In this document: positions 1 to 11,606 of the stretch, in pieces | Position numbering within the stretch: the stretch's first letter is position 1 | How the letters are laid out: each line of letters begins with the position of its first letter | DNA from: Silene conica | Lineage: Eukaryota; Streptophyta; Magnoliopsida; Caryophyllales; Caryophyllaceae | Direction of reading: 5' to 3' | Assembly (NCBI GenBank): GCA_029255685.2 | Contig: CM055319.2 | Span: 35,908,530 to 35,972,529, forward strand | DNA: 64,000 nt | Made by a program: the position numbers and the translations under genes | Notes under the pieces: model-generated | What the model was told of the DNA's origin: nothing | What the model saw: the letters and a program-made list of their open reading frames with translations, nothing else | The model's database searches: none

Positions 1-237
1 GAATTAACAAACTTCCCGAACCCCTTAACGTTCATACTTACTATAAATAGCAACCTTCCATAAGTGAAAAGTTTCTATAAATAGAAACTTTCCCAATATA
101 GTAACTTTCCAAAAATAGACGTCCCCATGAGTTAAATAATTCCCGACTCGCATATTTAAATAACACGACCCGAAACCGTAAGAAAATAATAAAACACTAC
201 TAAAATAATAATAATAATACAACATTAATAAAAATAG

Positions 238-274
<37 letters not shown>

Positions 275-1538
275 CACAAAAATAATAATAATAACACATT
301 AAACACGACACACCAACAACCCCACAACCCGCCATCAAACTGCCCTGAAACCACCGTGATACGCCACTACACCCTCCGACAACCATCACCACGCGTACCC
401 AGCACCACAACCTACCCCCACGGCCACCGTCAGACCCCTCGACTTCCACCGTCGTGGTGAACCAGTGCCTACACCAGGCCTGGTTTCTCACGCTGACTCC
501 TTGACCAGACCCAAACACCAACCCCTCGAAACACACTCAGCCACCACGACACCCTGTTTCCACCACCACAACCCTCTGAGACACCAGACCCAAAAGACTC
601 GGTGGTAACACCATGCCGACCTCCCTCGAGTCAACGGTGTTACCACCCCCAAGGTCACCCCTAACAAACTGACTTACAAATTAAAAGACGAAACAACAGC
701 CCCTTGGTACAACCCCTATCGACTACCCCTTAACCACCACACCCAACCACCGTGAACCACCACAACTGCCTTCAACAGACACCCCTAGGCACTGCTTGAC
801 TCCCCAACCCGAGACCCATACTAAATAAACCCCAGAACACGACTCAAACATACCATAAATTAACATTCAGAAAACGTATATAATAAAACGAATAACAATC
901 ATGTCTTTAACCCGTATTATCACCCTTCACGACAACCATTAACGACCAACGACACCCAACCCACGATTTGTATATGTTCTTTACGTGATCTAGCACAATT
1001 CTATGTAAGAACGTCGAAGGTTTAACGTGTTATACTAGCCTGATTATGGTATACAAACTACAAGACTCACAGGACTAAGAACAACGTGTGTGACTTACCA
1101 GTTTTACAGTCCAAACGAACCACTGTGAGTCACCCTTCGACCACCGTGCAAGGTTTCTTTTCTTACTTTGATGTGACGGCTAAAGGTTGGTGTAGCAGAT
1201 TAGGGTTAGGGTAGGGTTTATAGTTTAGCAAGACTATGTTAAGTAGGCGGCATGGATATGATTGCTAGGGGGAAGAATACCGAGTATGGGCTCCTCTTGC
1301 TTACACGCACTTCGAGGCCCATTCTACCACCCCCGCTGATCCCAAGTTCGAGCCCTCATAAGACATAATTCTAATTATGTTGTTTTGTGGGTAGAACCCC
1401 ACTTCGAAACCCACCAAGGTCCAAAACGCTCATCATAAAACGAGTGTACACAAGTATGTTAAACGAGCAATTGTAAAGAATTAAATCGTCTACCCATAAA
1501 ATCATTATTATTTAATACCAATAATTCGGGTTATTACA
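1..1538 (-). repeat. 3' LTR of element A, partial
   Basis: This stretch matches 7564-9101 closely by eye and ends at TTATTACA, the complement of the TGTAATA start. It includes an (AAT)n microsatellite around 200-290. A telomere-like motif lies at 1200-1219, with TGGGCC-type promoter motifs at 1287-1292 and 1316-1321. ORFs across the G/T-rich part look like translated low-complexity DNA and not genes. Confidence 0.9.
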
Positions 1539-1562
1539 GTCTTCCTCCCTTAAAATGAACTT
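1539..1562 (-). other. Polypurine tract of element A
   Basis: On the minus strand a run ending in AAGGGAGGAAGAC directly abuts the 3' LTR start. This is the expected plus-strand DNA priming site of a Ty3/gypsy element. The same motif precedes the LTRs at 27253 and 57755. Confidence 0.8.
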
Positions 1563-1665
1563 CGTCCCGAAGTTCACCCACACTAACATGATATAACGAC
1601 TGCTAAACATAGAGTATCACATTCCACCCTACTAAAAAAAATGAGTTACGTCCTCGTAACTTACC

Positions 1666-2790
1666 TCAAACAAATAGTTGCGGGTAACGCTCTTTCATGG
1701 ATGTCTCAGGCTCCCATGTAGCCTCCTCCTGATTATGATTGGTCCACAGGACTTTCACCAAGGACGTCTCCCCATTGCGAGTCTTTCGTACTTTCCTGTC
1801 CAGAATCTCTTTCGGAGTCTCAACATATGCCAACTGTTCATCCACCTCAATCACCTCGTGCTGAAGCACATGTGATGGATCACACACATACTTCCTCAAC
1901 TGGGACACATGGAACACATTATGGACCTTGGATAGAGCTGGAGGTAAAGCTAATCGGTATGCCACCTCCCCAACTCTGTCCAAAATCTCAAACGGTCCAA
2001 TAAACTTCTGACTCAATTTGCCACGCTTCCCAAACCTCATCACGCCTTTCATTGGAGATACTTTCAGTAGTACTTTCTCTCCGGCCTCGAATGAAATATC
2101 GCTCCTCTTCAGATCGACATAGCTCTTCTGTCTATCCTGAGCGGCCCTCATCCTCTGTCGAATAATCTGAACCTGCTCCACCATCTCCTGGATCATATCG
2201 GGTCCTAAGGTCACAACATCAGCTCGATCATCCCAACACACAGGGCTCCGACACTTCCTCCCGTATAGAGCCTCGAAAGGGGCCATCCCTATGCTGGCAT
2301 GGTAGCTGTTATTATAAGAAAACTCGATCAACCCCAGTCGATCCTCCCTAGATCCTTTGAACTCAAGAACGCATGCTCTCAACATATCCTCAAGGGTCTG
2401 AATCGTCCTCTCAGTCTGACCGTCAGTAGCTGGGTGGAAGGCAGTACTCATCTTCAATTGGGTACCCAAAGCTGCCTGCAACTCCTGCCAAAATCTGGAT
2501 ATAAACCTCGAGTCTCTATCTGAAACAATGTCCTTGGGTACGCCATGCAGTTTGACCACATTCTGAACATATGACTTAGCCAACTCGGCTTTACTCCAGG
2601 TATCTTTCATTGGAATAAAGTGAGCTGACTTAGTCAAACGATCCACAATCACCCAAATCATGTTGTTGCCTCTCTGAGTCCGAGGCAACCCCACGATAAA
2701 ATCCATCGAAATGTTCTCCCACTTCCACTCTGGTACATCCAACGGTTGAACTTTCCCTTGAGGTCTCTTATGCTCCCCTTTCACTCTCTA
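1666..2790 (-). pseudogene. Element A integrase with C-terminal chromodomain (gag-pol fragment)
   Basis: The reading frame encodes the integrase catalytic core, with the D,D35E residues visible in the contexts ISMDF, SDRDSRF and DGQTERT. The conserved FEALYGRKCRSP motif and a C-terminal domain (GPFEIL, HVSQL) follow. The last ~50 residues form a chromodomain (EILDRKVRKT...ATWEPE), which in chromoviruses is thought to direct insertion to particular chromatin. A TAG stop at 2790-2788 separates it from the zinc-binding part of the integrase, where the homologous element H has a Gln codon. The frame is otherwise continuous with the upstream RNase H. It cannot be made as part of this copy's polyprotein without read-through. 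Confidence 0.92.
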
Positions 2791-3963
2791 ACAAGTCAAA
2801 CACCTCGACACAAACTCTGCGACTTCCTTCTTCATGTTAGGCCACCAGAACGTCTTCTTAAGATCTTTATACAGCTTATCACCCCCTGGGTGAACGGAAT
2901 ATGGAGTAGCATGAGCTTTAGTCAGGATCTTCTTCTTTAGCTCCTCCACATCCGGAACACACCATCGCCCACTGAACCTCAAACTACCATCAGTATGAAT
3001 ACTGAACTTGGATGCAGTCTCTCCACCCTCACTCTCCACCATCCTGCGCCACTTCTGGATTCTCGCATCACTACCTTGTAATTCCCGAATCTCACCATAC
3101 AACTCAGGCTCTACTGTCAAGTCACTAAGAGCATCCCCTTTCCGGATCATGAATATTCCCATCTCCCTTAGTTCACCATGCAACCTCACTCTCGATCTGG
3201 CACAACCCAAAGCATGGACAGATTTCCTACTTAGGGCGTCGGCTACCACATTTGCTTTGCCTTCGTGGTAGACAATCTGCATATCATAATCTCCAATTAA
3301 CTCTATCCACCTCCTCTGTCGCATGTTCAACTCTCTCTGGGTGTAGATATACTTCAGGCTCTTATGATCAGAAAACACCTTAAAAGTGGCTCCATAAAGG
3401 TAATGGCGCCACAATTTAAGTGCGAATACGACTGCGCCCAATTCCAAGTCATGAGTCGGATAATTTTCTTCATAGGTCTTCAACTGGCGAGAATCATACG
3501 CGATCACTCTTCCATTCTGCATTAGTACACATCCCAATCCATGCTTCGAAGCGTCAGTATACACTTCGAAATTATCACTCCCAACTGGCAAAGCAAGGAT
3601 AGGAGCTGTTGTCAGGCGTTCCTTAAGGGTTAGGAATGCCTTCTCACAACTCTCATCCCAGACAAAACGGTTCTCTTTCCTCATTAACGACGTCAACGGC
3701 TTCGCTATCTTTGAAAAATCTTTGACAAATCTCCGATAATATCCAGCCAATCCCAGAAAGCTTCGAATCTCACTCACATTCTTCGGACTTTGCCACCTAG
3801 TCACAACCTCAATCTTACTAGGGTCGACAACCACTCCCTCCTTTGAAATCACATGCCCTAAAAACGCCACTCTCTCTAACCAGAACTCATACTTACTCAA
3901 CTTAGCATTGAGTTTATGTTCTTCCAAGGTCTGAAGTACTTTCCTCAAATGATCCTCGTGCTC
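2791..3963 (-). pseudogene. Element A RT C-terminus, RNase H and integrase zinc-binding region
   Basis: The segment begins just after a TAA stop at 3966-3964, located right behind the RT motif DDILVYSK, and ends at the TAG at 2790-2788. It covers the RT thumb and connection ([22 protein letters not shown]), RNase H ([21 protein letters not shown]) and the start of integrase with its HHCC zinc-binding region ([19 protein letters not shown]). The upstream stop replaces a Glu codon seen in the homologous element H. Reverse transcription by this copy is therefore impossible even though each domain is well preserved. Confidence 0.92.
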
Positions 3964-5230
3964 TTATGCATTCTTGGAGTATACCAGGATATCATCTATG
4001 AATACCACCACAAACTTGTCCAGATATGGGCTGAAGACTCGATTCATCAAGTCCATGAACACAGCTGGAGCATTAGTCAATCCAAATGGAATAACCACAA
4101 ATTCATAGTGGCCGTACCTCGTTCGGAAAGCGGTCTTTGGAATATCTTCATCCTTTATTCTCAACTGATGATACCCGGATCTCAAATCAATCTTGGAGAA
4201 AACCCCAACTCCACTTAACTGATCGAACAAGTCGTCAATTCTCGGCAAAGGATAACGGTTCTTGATGGTCACATTGTTCAGTTCTCGGTAGTCAACACAA
4301 AGTCTCAAACTACCATCCTTCTTCTTCACAAACAAAACGGGTGCTCCCCAGGGCGACACACTGGGTCGGATGAACCCTTTCTCAGCTAGTTCATCCAACT
4401 GCTTCTTCAACTCCTCCATCTCCTTCGGTCCCATACGGTACGGTGATTTAGATATTGGTCCCGCCCCTGGTTTTAGGTCAATGGAGAATTCCACTTCCCT
4501 CCTTGGCGGTAGCCCCGGAACGTCGTCTCGGAATACTCCCTCAAACTCCCGTACCACAGGTATCTCACTAGTCTTGGGGGTCTCAGACTCACAATCCCAC
4601 ATTTGGCATAAGATCAGACTCTCTCCCTTCCTCAAGCCAGACTTAAGGGTATTGACAGAAATGAATTTGATTTTTGGTTTGACTCGATATCCCTTGTAAG
4701 ACACCCTCACTCCCTTAGGTCCCTTCAAGGAAATTTTCTTTTGATGACAGTCGATAAAAGCCCTATACTTCCCCAGCCAGTCCATCCCTAGGATCACCTC
4801 AAAACCCCCCAACGGAAATTCTACGAGGTCACAATAGAAAATTGCTTCCCCGATTTTGATGGGTACACTACCATATACTCTGTTACAAACTATCGACTCG
4901 CCTGATGGTATGGTCACTGAATCCGCGACCCAATCAAATCTCTCAAGTCCCAAAGCCTTAACATGATCTCTAGAGACAAACGAATGGGTGGCACCGGAAT
5001 CGAAAAGTACAAAAGTAGGTTTAGAGTTCACAAGAAAAGTACCGGTGACCACATGAGCATCATCCTTCGCGGCCTGCTTTCCCATGGCAAAGAGCTTGCC
5101 ACTGGATTTGACTCCACTCTGACTGGCACTAGATGTCCCAGCCTGCTGATTCCCTTCCGCTCCCGTCTTTTGGTTGCTTCCACCTCCATTGTATTGATTC
5201 TGGTACGAGCGGCTCTGATAATTGTTATAG
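3964..5230 (-). pseudogene. Element A protease and reverse transcriptase N-terminal half
   Basis: This frame lies after the gag frameshift. It contains the retroviral-type aspartic protease (active site [12 protein letters not shown]) and then the RT palm and fingers: [10 protein letters not shown], the first catalytic Asp in [12 protein letters not shown], and the catalytic pair in [10 protein letters not shown]. It ends at a TAA codon (3966-3964) immediately after the catalytic pair. Comparison with element H indicates that one base was lost around 5230-5236, which separates this frame from gag. An ATG at 5085 opens the frame but is probably not a natural start, because the intact relative has gag and pol in one frame. 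Confidence 0.92.
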
Positions 5231-6263
5231 TTCTCTGATAGTTGCTGCTCCCTCCAGACTTCGCACCCCCACCATAGTTGGGCATGGGTGTGCGATAGCC
5301 ACTGTTACCATAAGACTGGGTGCGAGACCCCTGATATCCGGATGTTGGCGTACGGTAGCCCCCGGACTGATTCCCTCCAGAAGAGCGACACACTGCCTGC
5401 TTATGTCCCCTTTTTCCGCAGCCAAAACACACTATTCCCGTTGCACCACTGCCAGAAACCCCACACATGTGATTGCCCCCACTCTGATTTCTCGCACCTC
5501 TGGAAGTGTTGTTACTGAAGTAACCACTATACTTGTTGGTGCTTGGTTTCTTTGACCCAGAACTTTCCGTCACGGCCTCAGCCTTCCTCTTCTTTGATTT
5601 CGACTTCTTTTCTTCCTTAATCATATCTGAGAGCCTCTCCGCCGCCCCAGCCCGTAAATATATGTCCCGGACTGTGGTAGGCGGAGCCGCAATCAGTCTC
5701 TTCTTGATGGCGATTGATAATCCTCTCTCGAACTTCATCGCCAGCATGGCATCATCAAACCCCATATCTCCCACATAGCTCACTAACTGGATAAATTTCC
5801 TGTAGTAAGCCTCTACTGTCATGTCCTCCGACATCCTGAATGTATCGAACTCTTCCCTCAGCTTGCTCTTCTGAAATTCTGGTAGAAACACCTCATATAA
5901 GATCCTCTTGAATGCGATCCAAGCAACAAACTCGGTCCCATCCTCTCTAGCTGCCTCTCGAATCTCTCCCTTGTTCCCGGTCCACCAGTCTCCAGCCATG
6001 CCCCTCAGGTAGTGGGCTGCTTGGTCAACCCTCAATTCTTCAGGGCAATCCACCAACTCGAACAAATTACTGAATTCCCGGCACCAGGCTCCCAGCAGAT
6101 GAGGTTCTCCCTCCCCCGTGAATTGGGTAGGGTGATGCCTCGCGATAATTGTGCTCATCTTTGCAGAGTCCATGCGTTTGGCCTTCAGGGCCTCGTTCTC
6201 AGCTATTAAACGATCCAACTCCTCTTGTGTGATGTTTGCGACATTGTTTCTTCGCGGAGGCAT
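5028..6263 (-). pseudogene. Element A Gag with zinc knuckle
   Basis: Gag forms the particle that packages element RNA. I start it at the ATG at 6263 (MPPRRNNVANITQ), where element H has the matching start. An upstream in-frame ATG at 6341 is less likely. It has the Retrotrans_gag core ([40 protein letters not shown]). A basic Ser/Gly-rich stretch follows, and then a CCHC zinc knuckle (CFGCGKRGHKQAVC). A one-base loss near 5230-5236 shifts the last ~65 residues into an unrelated frame that stops at 5028. Confidence 0.92.
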
Positions 6264-6800
6264 ACTATAATACAACAGAAAAGAAATGAGTCCCGACTCA
6301 TGTGGGTACCCATTTGGATTAGGGCTATGTTCCCTAAGCATTAAAGTCTATAAACACTTATCATATAAAGTAGTTCTCTTCTATAACATGGCTTAGGGAT
6401 CACATAACCGCATATCACTAGACATGATGAGGGAAGAATTACTAACATGTGTCAATCACTTCACATTTCCATATTAATATACACCTCTTTATTCAAACAA
6501 TTAAAGATTCTTTCGTGCTCATGCCCCTTCCGACTTTTCCAACAGTCACTTATACTCAGATTCTCATAAAATACTTATCACAGTATACCATTACTTCCAT
6601 CTTTTCTTAACCTACCCTTTTCTCTCGTATATTCACTCTGGATTCCCGGGTAAAACTGATAGGGCCAATGGTTCGGTGTGAGGGGGCCCCAGACTCATAC
6701 TTTTCCTTTAGTGTGCTCCTAACAGTCCTATCCCGGGGTTCATTTTATTTAGACTCTCCTACATTCTTTGGGTTCATTAGGTTAGGCCTGAGGATTGTTC
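6264..6800 (-). other. Untranslated leader of element A
   Basis: About 540 bases lie between the primer-binding site and the gag start. I see no ORF of interest here. The sequence is closely similar to the leader of element H (59890-60418) read on the other strand. Confidence 0.7.
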
Positions 6801-6812
6801 GCTCTGATACCA
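6801..6812 (-). other. Primer-binding site of element A (initiator tRNA-Met)
   Basis: The minus strand reads TGGTATCAGAGC, three bases inside the end of the 5' LTR. This is the usual complement to the 3' end of plant initiator tRNA-Met. Confidence 0.88.
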
Positions 6813-6815
6813 CTT

Positions 6816-7798
6816 TGTAACACCCCCGTTTATTTAAGGGCTTGTACTAGGACTCCTCAGATAAATAAAGGTGTTACCATCTCGGTTTCCCGAGGTAGTA
6901 GATACAAAGGAAAGATAAACAGTACTTTAATTAAAATTAAACTCATAACTTGTTCTTACAACTGTATCCAAAAGTCTTAACAAAATAAATGGAGTACAAC
7001 TCATGCTAAACCGACTAAGGTGATCTAGACTCTAGTCTGGTCCGGATCCAAGCTCTTTCTCCGATAGCTCCCCCTTAGTCTCAGCCACCTGTCAATCTGC
7101 TCCCCAATAAATTTGTTCATCACAGGTGATCACGAATACACAGGGTCAACCACGAGGTTGAGTAGGGAAAAGAATAAATATAACAATATAATAAACTCCG
7201 CACCGATCCAACGCTAAATATACTCCGCACCGATCCAACGCCATATATACTCCGCACCGATCCAACACCATATATACTCCGCACCGATCCAACACCAAAT
7301 ATACTCCGCACCGATCTAACACCGTATCACAAGACCCAATATATATTCACATCATAACAATATCTCAGAATGATATAGGTAGCACAATATAACGATCACA
7401 TGATATTATAACATAAACATGCTTATTACCACATAAGAACAGAATACACATTATTATAAACCAGTATCTTCCCCTACCTGAAATAGCAGGAACGCAGACA
7501 CAATCCGAGATATGCTTAGAAATGTTCCACTCGAAACTCGCTACCTAAACAGATATATGCAACGAATTAACAAACTTCCCGAACCCCTTAACGTTCATAC
7601 TTACTATAAATAGCAACCTTCCATAAGTGGAAAGTTTCCATAAGTAGAAACTTTCCCAATATAGTAACTTTCCAAAAATAGACGTCCCCATGACTTAAAT
7701 AATTCCCGACTCGCATATTTAAATAACACGACCCGAAACCGTAAGAAAATAATAAAACACTACTAAAATAATAATAATACAACATTAATAAAAATAGA

Positions 7799-7834
<36 letters not shown>

Positions 7835-9101
7835 AATCACAAAAATAATAATAATAACACATTAAACACGACACACCAACAGCCCCACAACCCGCCATCA
7901 AACTGCCCTGAAACCACCGTGATACGCCACTACACCCTCCGACAACCATCACCACGCGTACCCACCACCACAACCTACCCCCACGGCCACCGTCAGACCC
8001 CTCGACTTCCACCGTCGTGGTGAACCAGTGCCTACACCAGGCCTGGTTTCTCACGCTGACTCCCTGACCAGACACCAACACCAACCCCTCGAAACACACT
8101 CAGCCACCACGACACCCTGTTTCCACCACCACAACCCTCTGAGACACCAGACCCAAAAGACTCGGTGGTAACACCGTGTCGACCTCCCCCGAGTCAACGG
8201 TGTTACCACCCCCAAGGTCACCCCTAACAAACTGACTTACAAATTAAAAGACGAAACAGCAGCCCCTTGGTACAACCCCTATCGACTACCCCTTAACCAC
8301 CACACCCAACCACCATGAACCACCACAACTGCCTTCAACAGACACCCCTAGGCACTGCTTGACTCCCCAACCCGAGACCCATACTAAATAAACCCCAGAA
8401 CACGACTCAAACATACCATAAATTAACATTCAGAAAACGTATATAATAAAACGAATAACAGTCATCTCTTTAACCCGTATTATCACCCTTCACGACAACC
8501 ATTAACGACCAACGACACCCAACCCACGATTTGTATATGTTCTTTACGTGATCTAGCACAATTCAATGTAAAAACATCGAAGGTTCAACGTGTTATACTA
8601 GCCTGATTATGGTATACAAACTACAAGACTCACAGGACTAAGAAAAACGTGTGTGACTTACCAGTTTTACAGTCCAAACGAACCACCGTGAGTCACCCTT
8701 CGACCACCGTGCAAGGTTTCTTTTCTTACTTTGATGTGACGGCTAAAGGTTGGTGTAGCAGATTAGGGTTAGGGTAGGGTTTATAGTTTAGCAAGACTAT
8801 GTTAAGTAGGCGGCAGGGATATGATTGCTAGGGGGAAGAATACCGAGTATAGGCTCCTCTTGCTTACACGCACTTCGAGGCCCATTCTACCACCCCCGCT
8901 GATCCCAAGTTCGAGCCCTCATAAGACATAATTCTAATTATGTTGTTTTGTGGGTAGAACCCCACTTCGAAACCCACCAAGGTCCAAAACGCTCATCATA
9001 AAACGAGTGTACACAAGTATGTTAAATGAGCAATTGTAAAGAATTAAATCGTCTACCCATAAAATTATTATTATTTAATACCAATAATTCGGGTTATTAC
9101 A
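6816..9101 (-). repeat. 5' LTR of element A (2286 bp)
   Basis: The LTR is bounded by TGTAACA and TTATTACA on the plus strand, so it reads TGTAATA...TGTTACA on the minus strand. It holds a 27-bp tandem repeat (7197-7331), an (AAT)n tract near 7765-7860, and a telobox-like motif near 8762. It differs from the left LTR by scattered single-base changes only. Confidence 0.9.
7197..7331 (-). repeat. 27-bp tandem repeat inside the LTR of A
   Basis: Five copies of a 27-bp unit beginning TCCGCACCGATCCAAC follow one another with small changes. Its complement (GGATCGGTGCGGAGTAT) resembles the repeat units at the equivalent place in the LTRs of I (29127-29330) and H (59341-59480). Confidence 0.88.
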
Positions 9102-9404
9102 CTAGGGTTTTGAGAACTGTCTTTTCCCAAAACCTAGATCTCACATCTTAAAACTTACAATAACTCTCCCCATATTGCAAGGCGATTGGAGAGCTTTTCT
9201 AGCACACACGACATCATCTTAGACGGGTCTTGGGAGCAAGTTATATGAGGGAATTTCCTTTAATTTCTGTTCTTAGGCCATTCGCGCAAAGGACCTAAGG
9301 TTGTATTCTCTCGTTCATGTTTTTCATCTTATGACCATATTCGCATATAATTTTTTATTTATAATCCTGCAAATTTAAGGGTGAATACATGTTTATTCCC
9401 CACA
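9102..9404 (+). repeat. Remnant 3' part of a copia LTR (relative of D)
   Basis: This sequence matches the last ~300 bp of the LTR of element D (12292-12596) with clear divergence. It ends in the same TTCCCCACA. Element A interrupts it at 9101/9102, so the rest should lie beyond the left edge of the window. Confidence 0.85.
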
Positions 9405-9530
9405 GTTGGGTGGTGCTTAAGGTAGTCGTGTTGGTGGTGGGTTTCGGTTTTTCAGAAGGATGGTGGTGGGACAGTTGCAGGAGGGGTTATGTGACCAAGG
9501 TTGTTTTGTGTAAAATCGAAGGCTCATATT
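9405..9530 (+). repeat. Fragment of an I-family LTR
   Basis: About 126 bp match 28245-28370 of the LTR of element I in the same orientation. It probably belongs to the 5' LTR of I, interrupted on the left by the copia LTR. It is fused on the right to the LTR end of C at a shared CTTGG. Confidence 0.75.
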
Positions 9531-9553
9531 CTTGGAAATTACGGGGTGTTACA
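9531..9553 (-). repeat. Stub of the 3' LTR of C
   Basis: The plus strand reads CTTGGAAATTACGGGG and then TGTTACA, the same as 25108-25130. Only this terminal piece remains. The junction with the I-family fragment lies in a shared CTTGG. Confidence 0.75.
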
Positions 9554-9582
9554 ATCACCCCACCTTTTAAAAAGTTTCGTCC
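9554..9582 (-). other. Polypurine tract of element C
   Basis: The minus strand carries the run CTTTTTAAAAGGTGGGGTGA immediately before the LTR stub. This is the typical position and composition for plus-strand priming in Tekay-like elements. Confidence 0.7.
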
Positions 9583-11606
9583 TCGAAACTTGAAAGCATA
9601 AAAACGGTAAGTCGCAAAGACAAGGTAAATAAACAAAGCGTTTACCAAAATTTGATATTACATAACTTAGATATCTTTCGAAGACTTTGAAAAGATTTTC
9701 TAAAGGCACAAGTCATCGTCAATGGAACAAGAGGGTTCTCGTTACGCATTCAAGAGCCCGACACTCCATATCAAGGACTAGTCCAAAACCAAATCATATC
9801 ATGAGTCGACAAGCGTAATACGAGTTATTAGACGTCTCCAATAACAAGTCTTACATCAAATCAACACTAAAACCAATCAAAATTATAAACCATTTCAAGC
9901 TTTTTTTAAAATATGTCATTTTCTAAAGTAAACTTCCATTTTTGAAACCGTGAAATAAGTAAGGTTGTAACAGAAATTAAAGTTTTTCAACAACAAAAGT
10001 AAGGTAACACAAATGCGGTTATAAATATATAAATGGAAAATATTTTGAATATCACTTCAAACAAAACACAAGGATGAAAGCTACATATTATCAACCAAAG
10101 ATGGTTGGTTCGGATTATCCAAGAAATCAAAACACAAAAGGTCATAAGGAAGCTAACAAAAACAAGGCATCAAAACTACCAGCTTCAGGGTTAAAGAAGG
10201 TACTCAACTAGAGAACAAAGAGGCAAAAACAACATAAGAACAAAGGCATGAACAAAAGATGTTTATGGTTAAGGAGGAAGATAACTCTTCGGATTACGGA
10301 AATCACTAACCACTCAATCCATAAATGAAACATCATCATCATCATCATGATTCCTTACATACCTCAGAATCCAGCTCTTTCAACCGCAAAACTCTCAAGG
10401 CTTCCTCAACTCAATTTGGGTCACTCACTTCTGGGTTATCCACGATACAAGGTATCCCATTACCAAAGGAACTTCACAACTCTCGATTATTACTCAACAA
10501 TCAACATCCTTCATAGAGCTAGATCCAAAATTACTAACAAGGTTGTCTTCATACTCAACTAGCATATGTTACAGATCTCCAAACTTGGTGAATCACGAAA
10601 ACAAGGATCTTAAACCTGAATCCATCGTACTTCCAAACCTATAAACAAAAATATGTTACGCTCATAATGACAACAAAAGATATGAAAGTGGCACTCTCGG
10701 AACTGTACTTACTTTCATACATAGGACTATGAGATAAACATCCAAAACATCTAATCCCTAAAACATAAACACGGTATTCTTCAAACCGTAACTATTCGCA
10801 AACCTAGGACTACGAGTTAAACATCCAAAGCATTCAGTCCCAAACTAGTCAACTCTCATCGACCCAAATCAAGAAAACATCTCTTAAGCCTTGACTACCA
10901 TAATTACCGTAAAGTGATCATCCCAAAGAAAGTTTCATAAGAGTAACAACTTTCACCCAAAAAGTCTCTAGGTAACCATCAACACCCTCATAGATAACAC
11001 CAAAATTATCAACCTCACGGTTGGTACTAATCCACAAGAAGCACTCATACCTTCAAACCTTTAACTTGAAACCATCAAGATGGCACACTACCTAATACTA
11101 CCCAAACGTCACCAAACGCTAACTCTCTCAACTATGTCCGATTAAACAAGACCAAGGATCCTCTAAGCATATATCACTATTCCACAAACGAATTCAACCG
11201 CACACCTAGTCCAAGAAGAAAGGGGACAAGGCTCATGACGGTTAAAGATATGATACAACTTAGAGACAAACGCGATATGGGAGCTTGAGAGAGAAAGAGA
11301 AAGAGAGAGAGAGAGAGAAACATAAGATGGCGGCTAAGAGACTCTAGCCTATGGACTCCAACAATAGCGAAGCCATGAGAAGAAGAATGAGCATTATAGG
11401 TAAGAAGATATATGATGTAAAGAGAGGTCGAGTAAGCTTTGTTATGAAAGCATAACTCGATGGAATTTGCATGGAAGAAGAAAGAAGAGGAGAAGCGTTG
11501 AGGAAAGGGTATGATTTGAACTGACACACTTCCCAAGGCTAGGGGTTCCCAAAATCCTCACAAAGTTCCCATCTCCTATTTACCAATTCAAGCACATTGA
11601 ACTATC
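9583..11606 (-). other. Non-coding interior of element C, left part
   Basis: About 2 kb hold no recognisable gene. Short ORFs (for example 10325-10516, with a His run from CAT repeats, and 11177-11536 on the minus strand) are low-complexity and match no family I recognise. A GA-rich microsatellite lies at 11285-11320. Confidence 0.6.
11285..11320. repeat. GA-rich microsatellite
   Basis: A short run of GAGA/AGAG repeats, which produces a spurious Leu/Ser-rich ORF on the minus strand. Confidence 0.85.

Larger units (their letters stand above)
1..9101 (-). mobile_element. Element A: Tekay/Del-type Ty3/gypsy chromovirus, cut at window edge
   Basis: Reading on the minus strand, the order is 5' LTR (9101-6816), a primer-binding site for initiator tRNA-Met, a leader, gag-protease-RT-RNaseH-integrase-chromodomain, a polypurine tract, and the 3' LTR (1538 leftwards). 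The left LTR starts inside its sequence at base 1, which corresponds to base 7564 of the right LTR. About 750 bp and the left target-site duplication are therefore outside the window. Domain order and the C-terminal chromodomain place it in the Tekay/Del lineage. The coding region has one frameshift and two nonsense codons, so this copy cannot make a full polyprotein. It is inserted in a copia LTR, whose remainder follows at 9102. Confidence 0.92.

Noticed and set aside
252-536. ORFs in the LTRs of A (minus strand, also 7812-8099)
   Set aside because: They lie fully in LTR sequence, are rich in Gly/Val/Trp from G/T-rich DNA and recur only because the LTR is repeated.
1200-1219. Telomere-like TTAGGGTTAGGG as a sign of a chromosome end or interstitial telomere
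   Set aside because: Only about three units, repeated at the same place in both LTRs of A and in other LTRs. It fits a promoter telobox better.
1666-1815. Host chromodomain gene
   Set aside because: The chromodomain is in frame with the integrase and occurs at the position standard for Tekay chromoviruses.
10325-10516. ORF with a His run
   Set aside because: A CAT microsatellite in the non-coding interior of C; no domain or codon pattern supports a gene.
11177-11536. Minus-strand 119-codon ORF with hydrophobic stretches
   Set aside because: The Leu/Ser-rich part is a translated GA microsatellite; no homologous family is recognisable.
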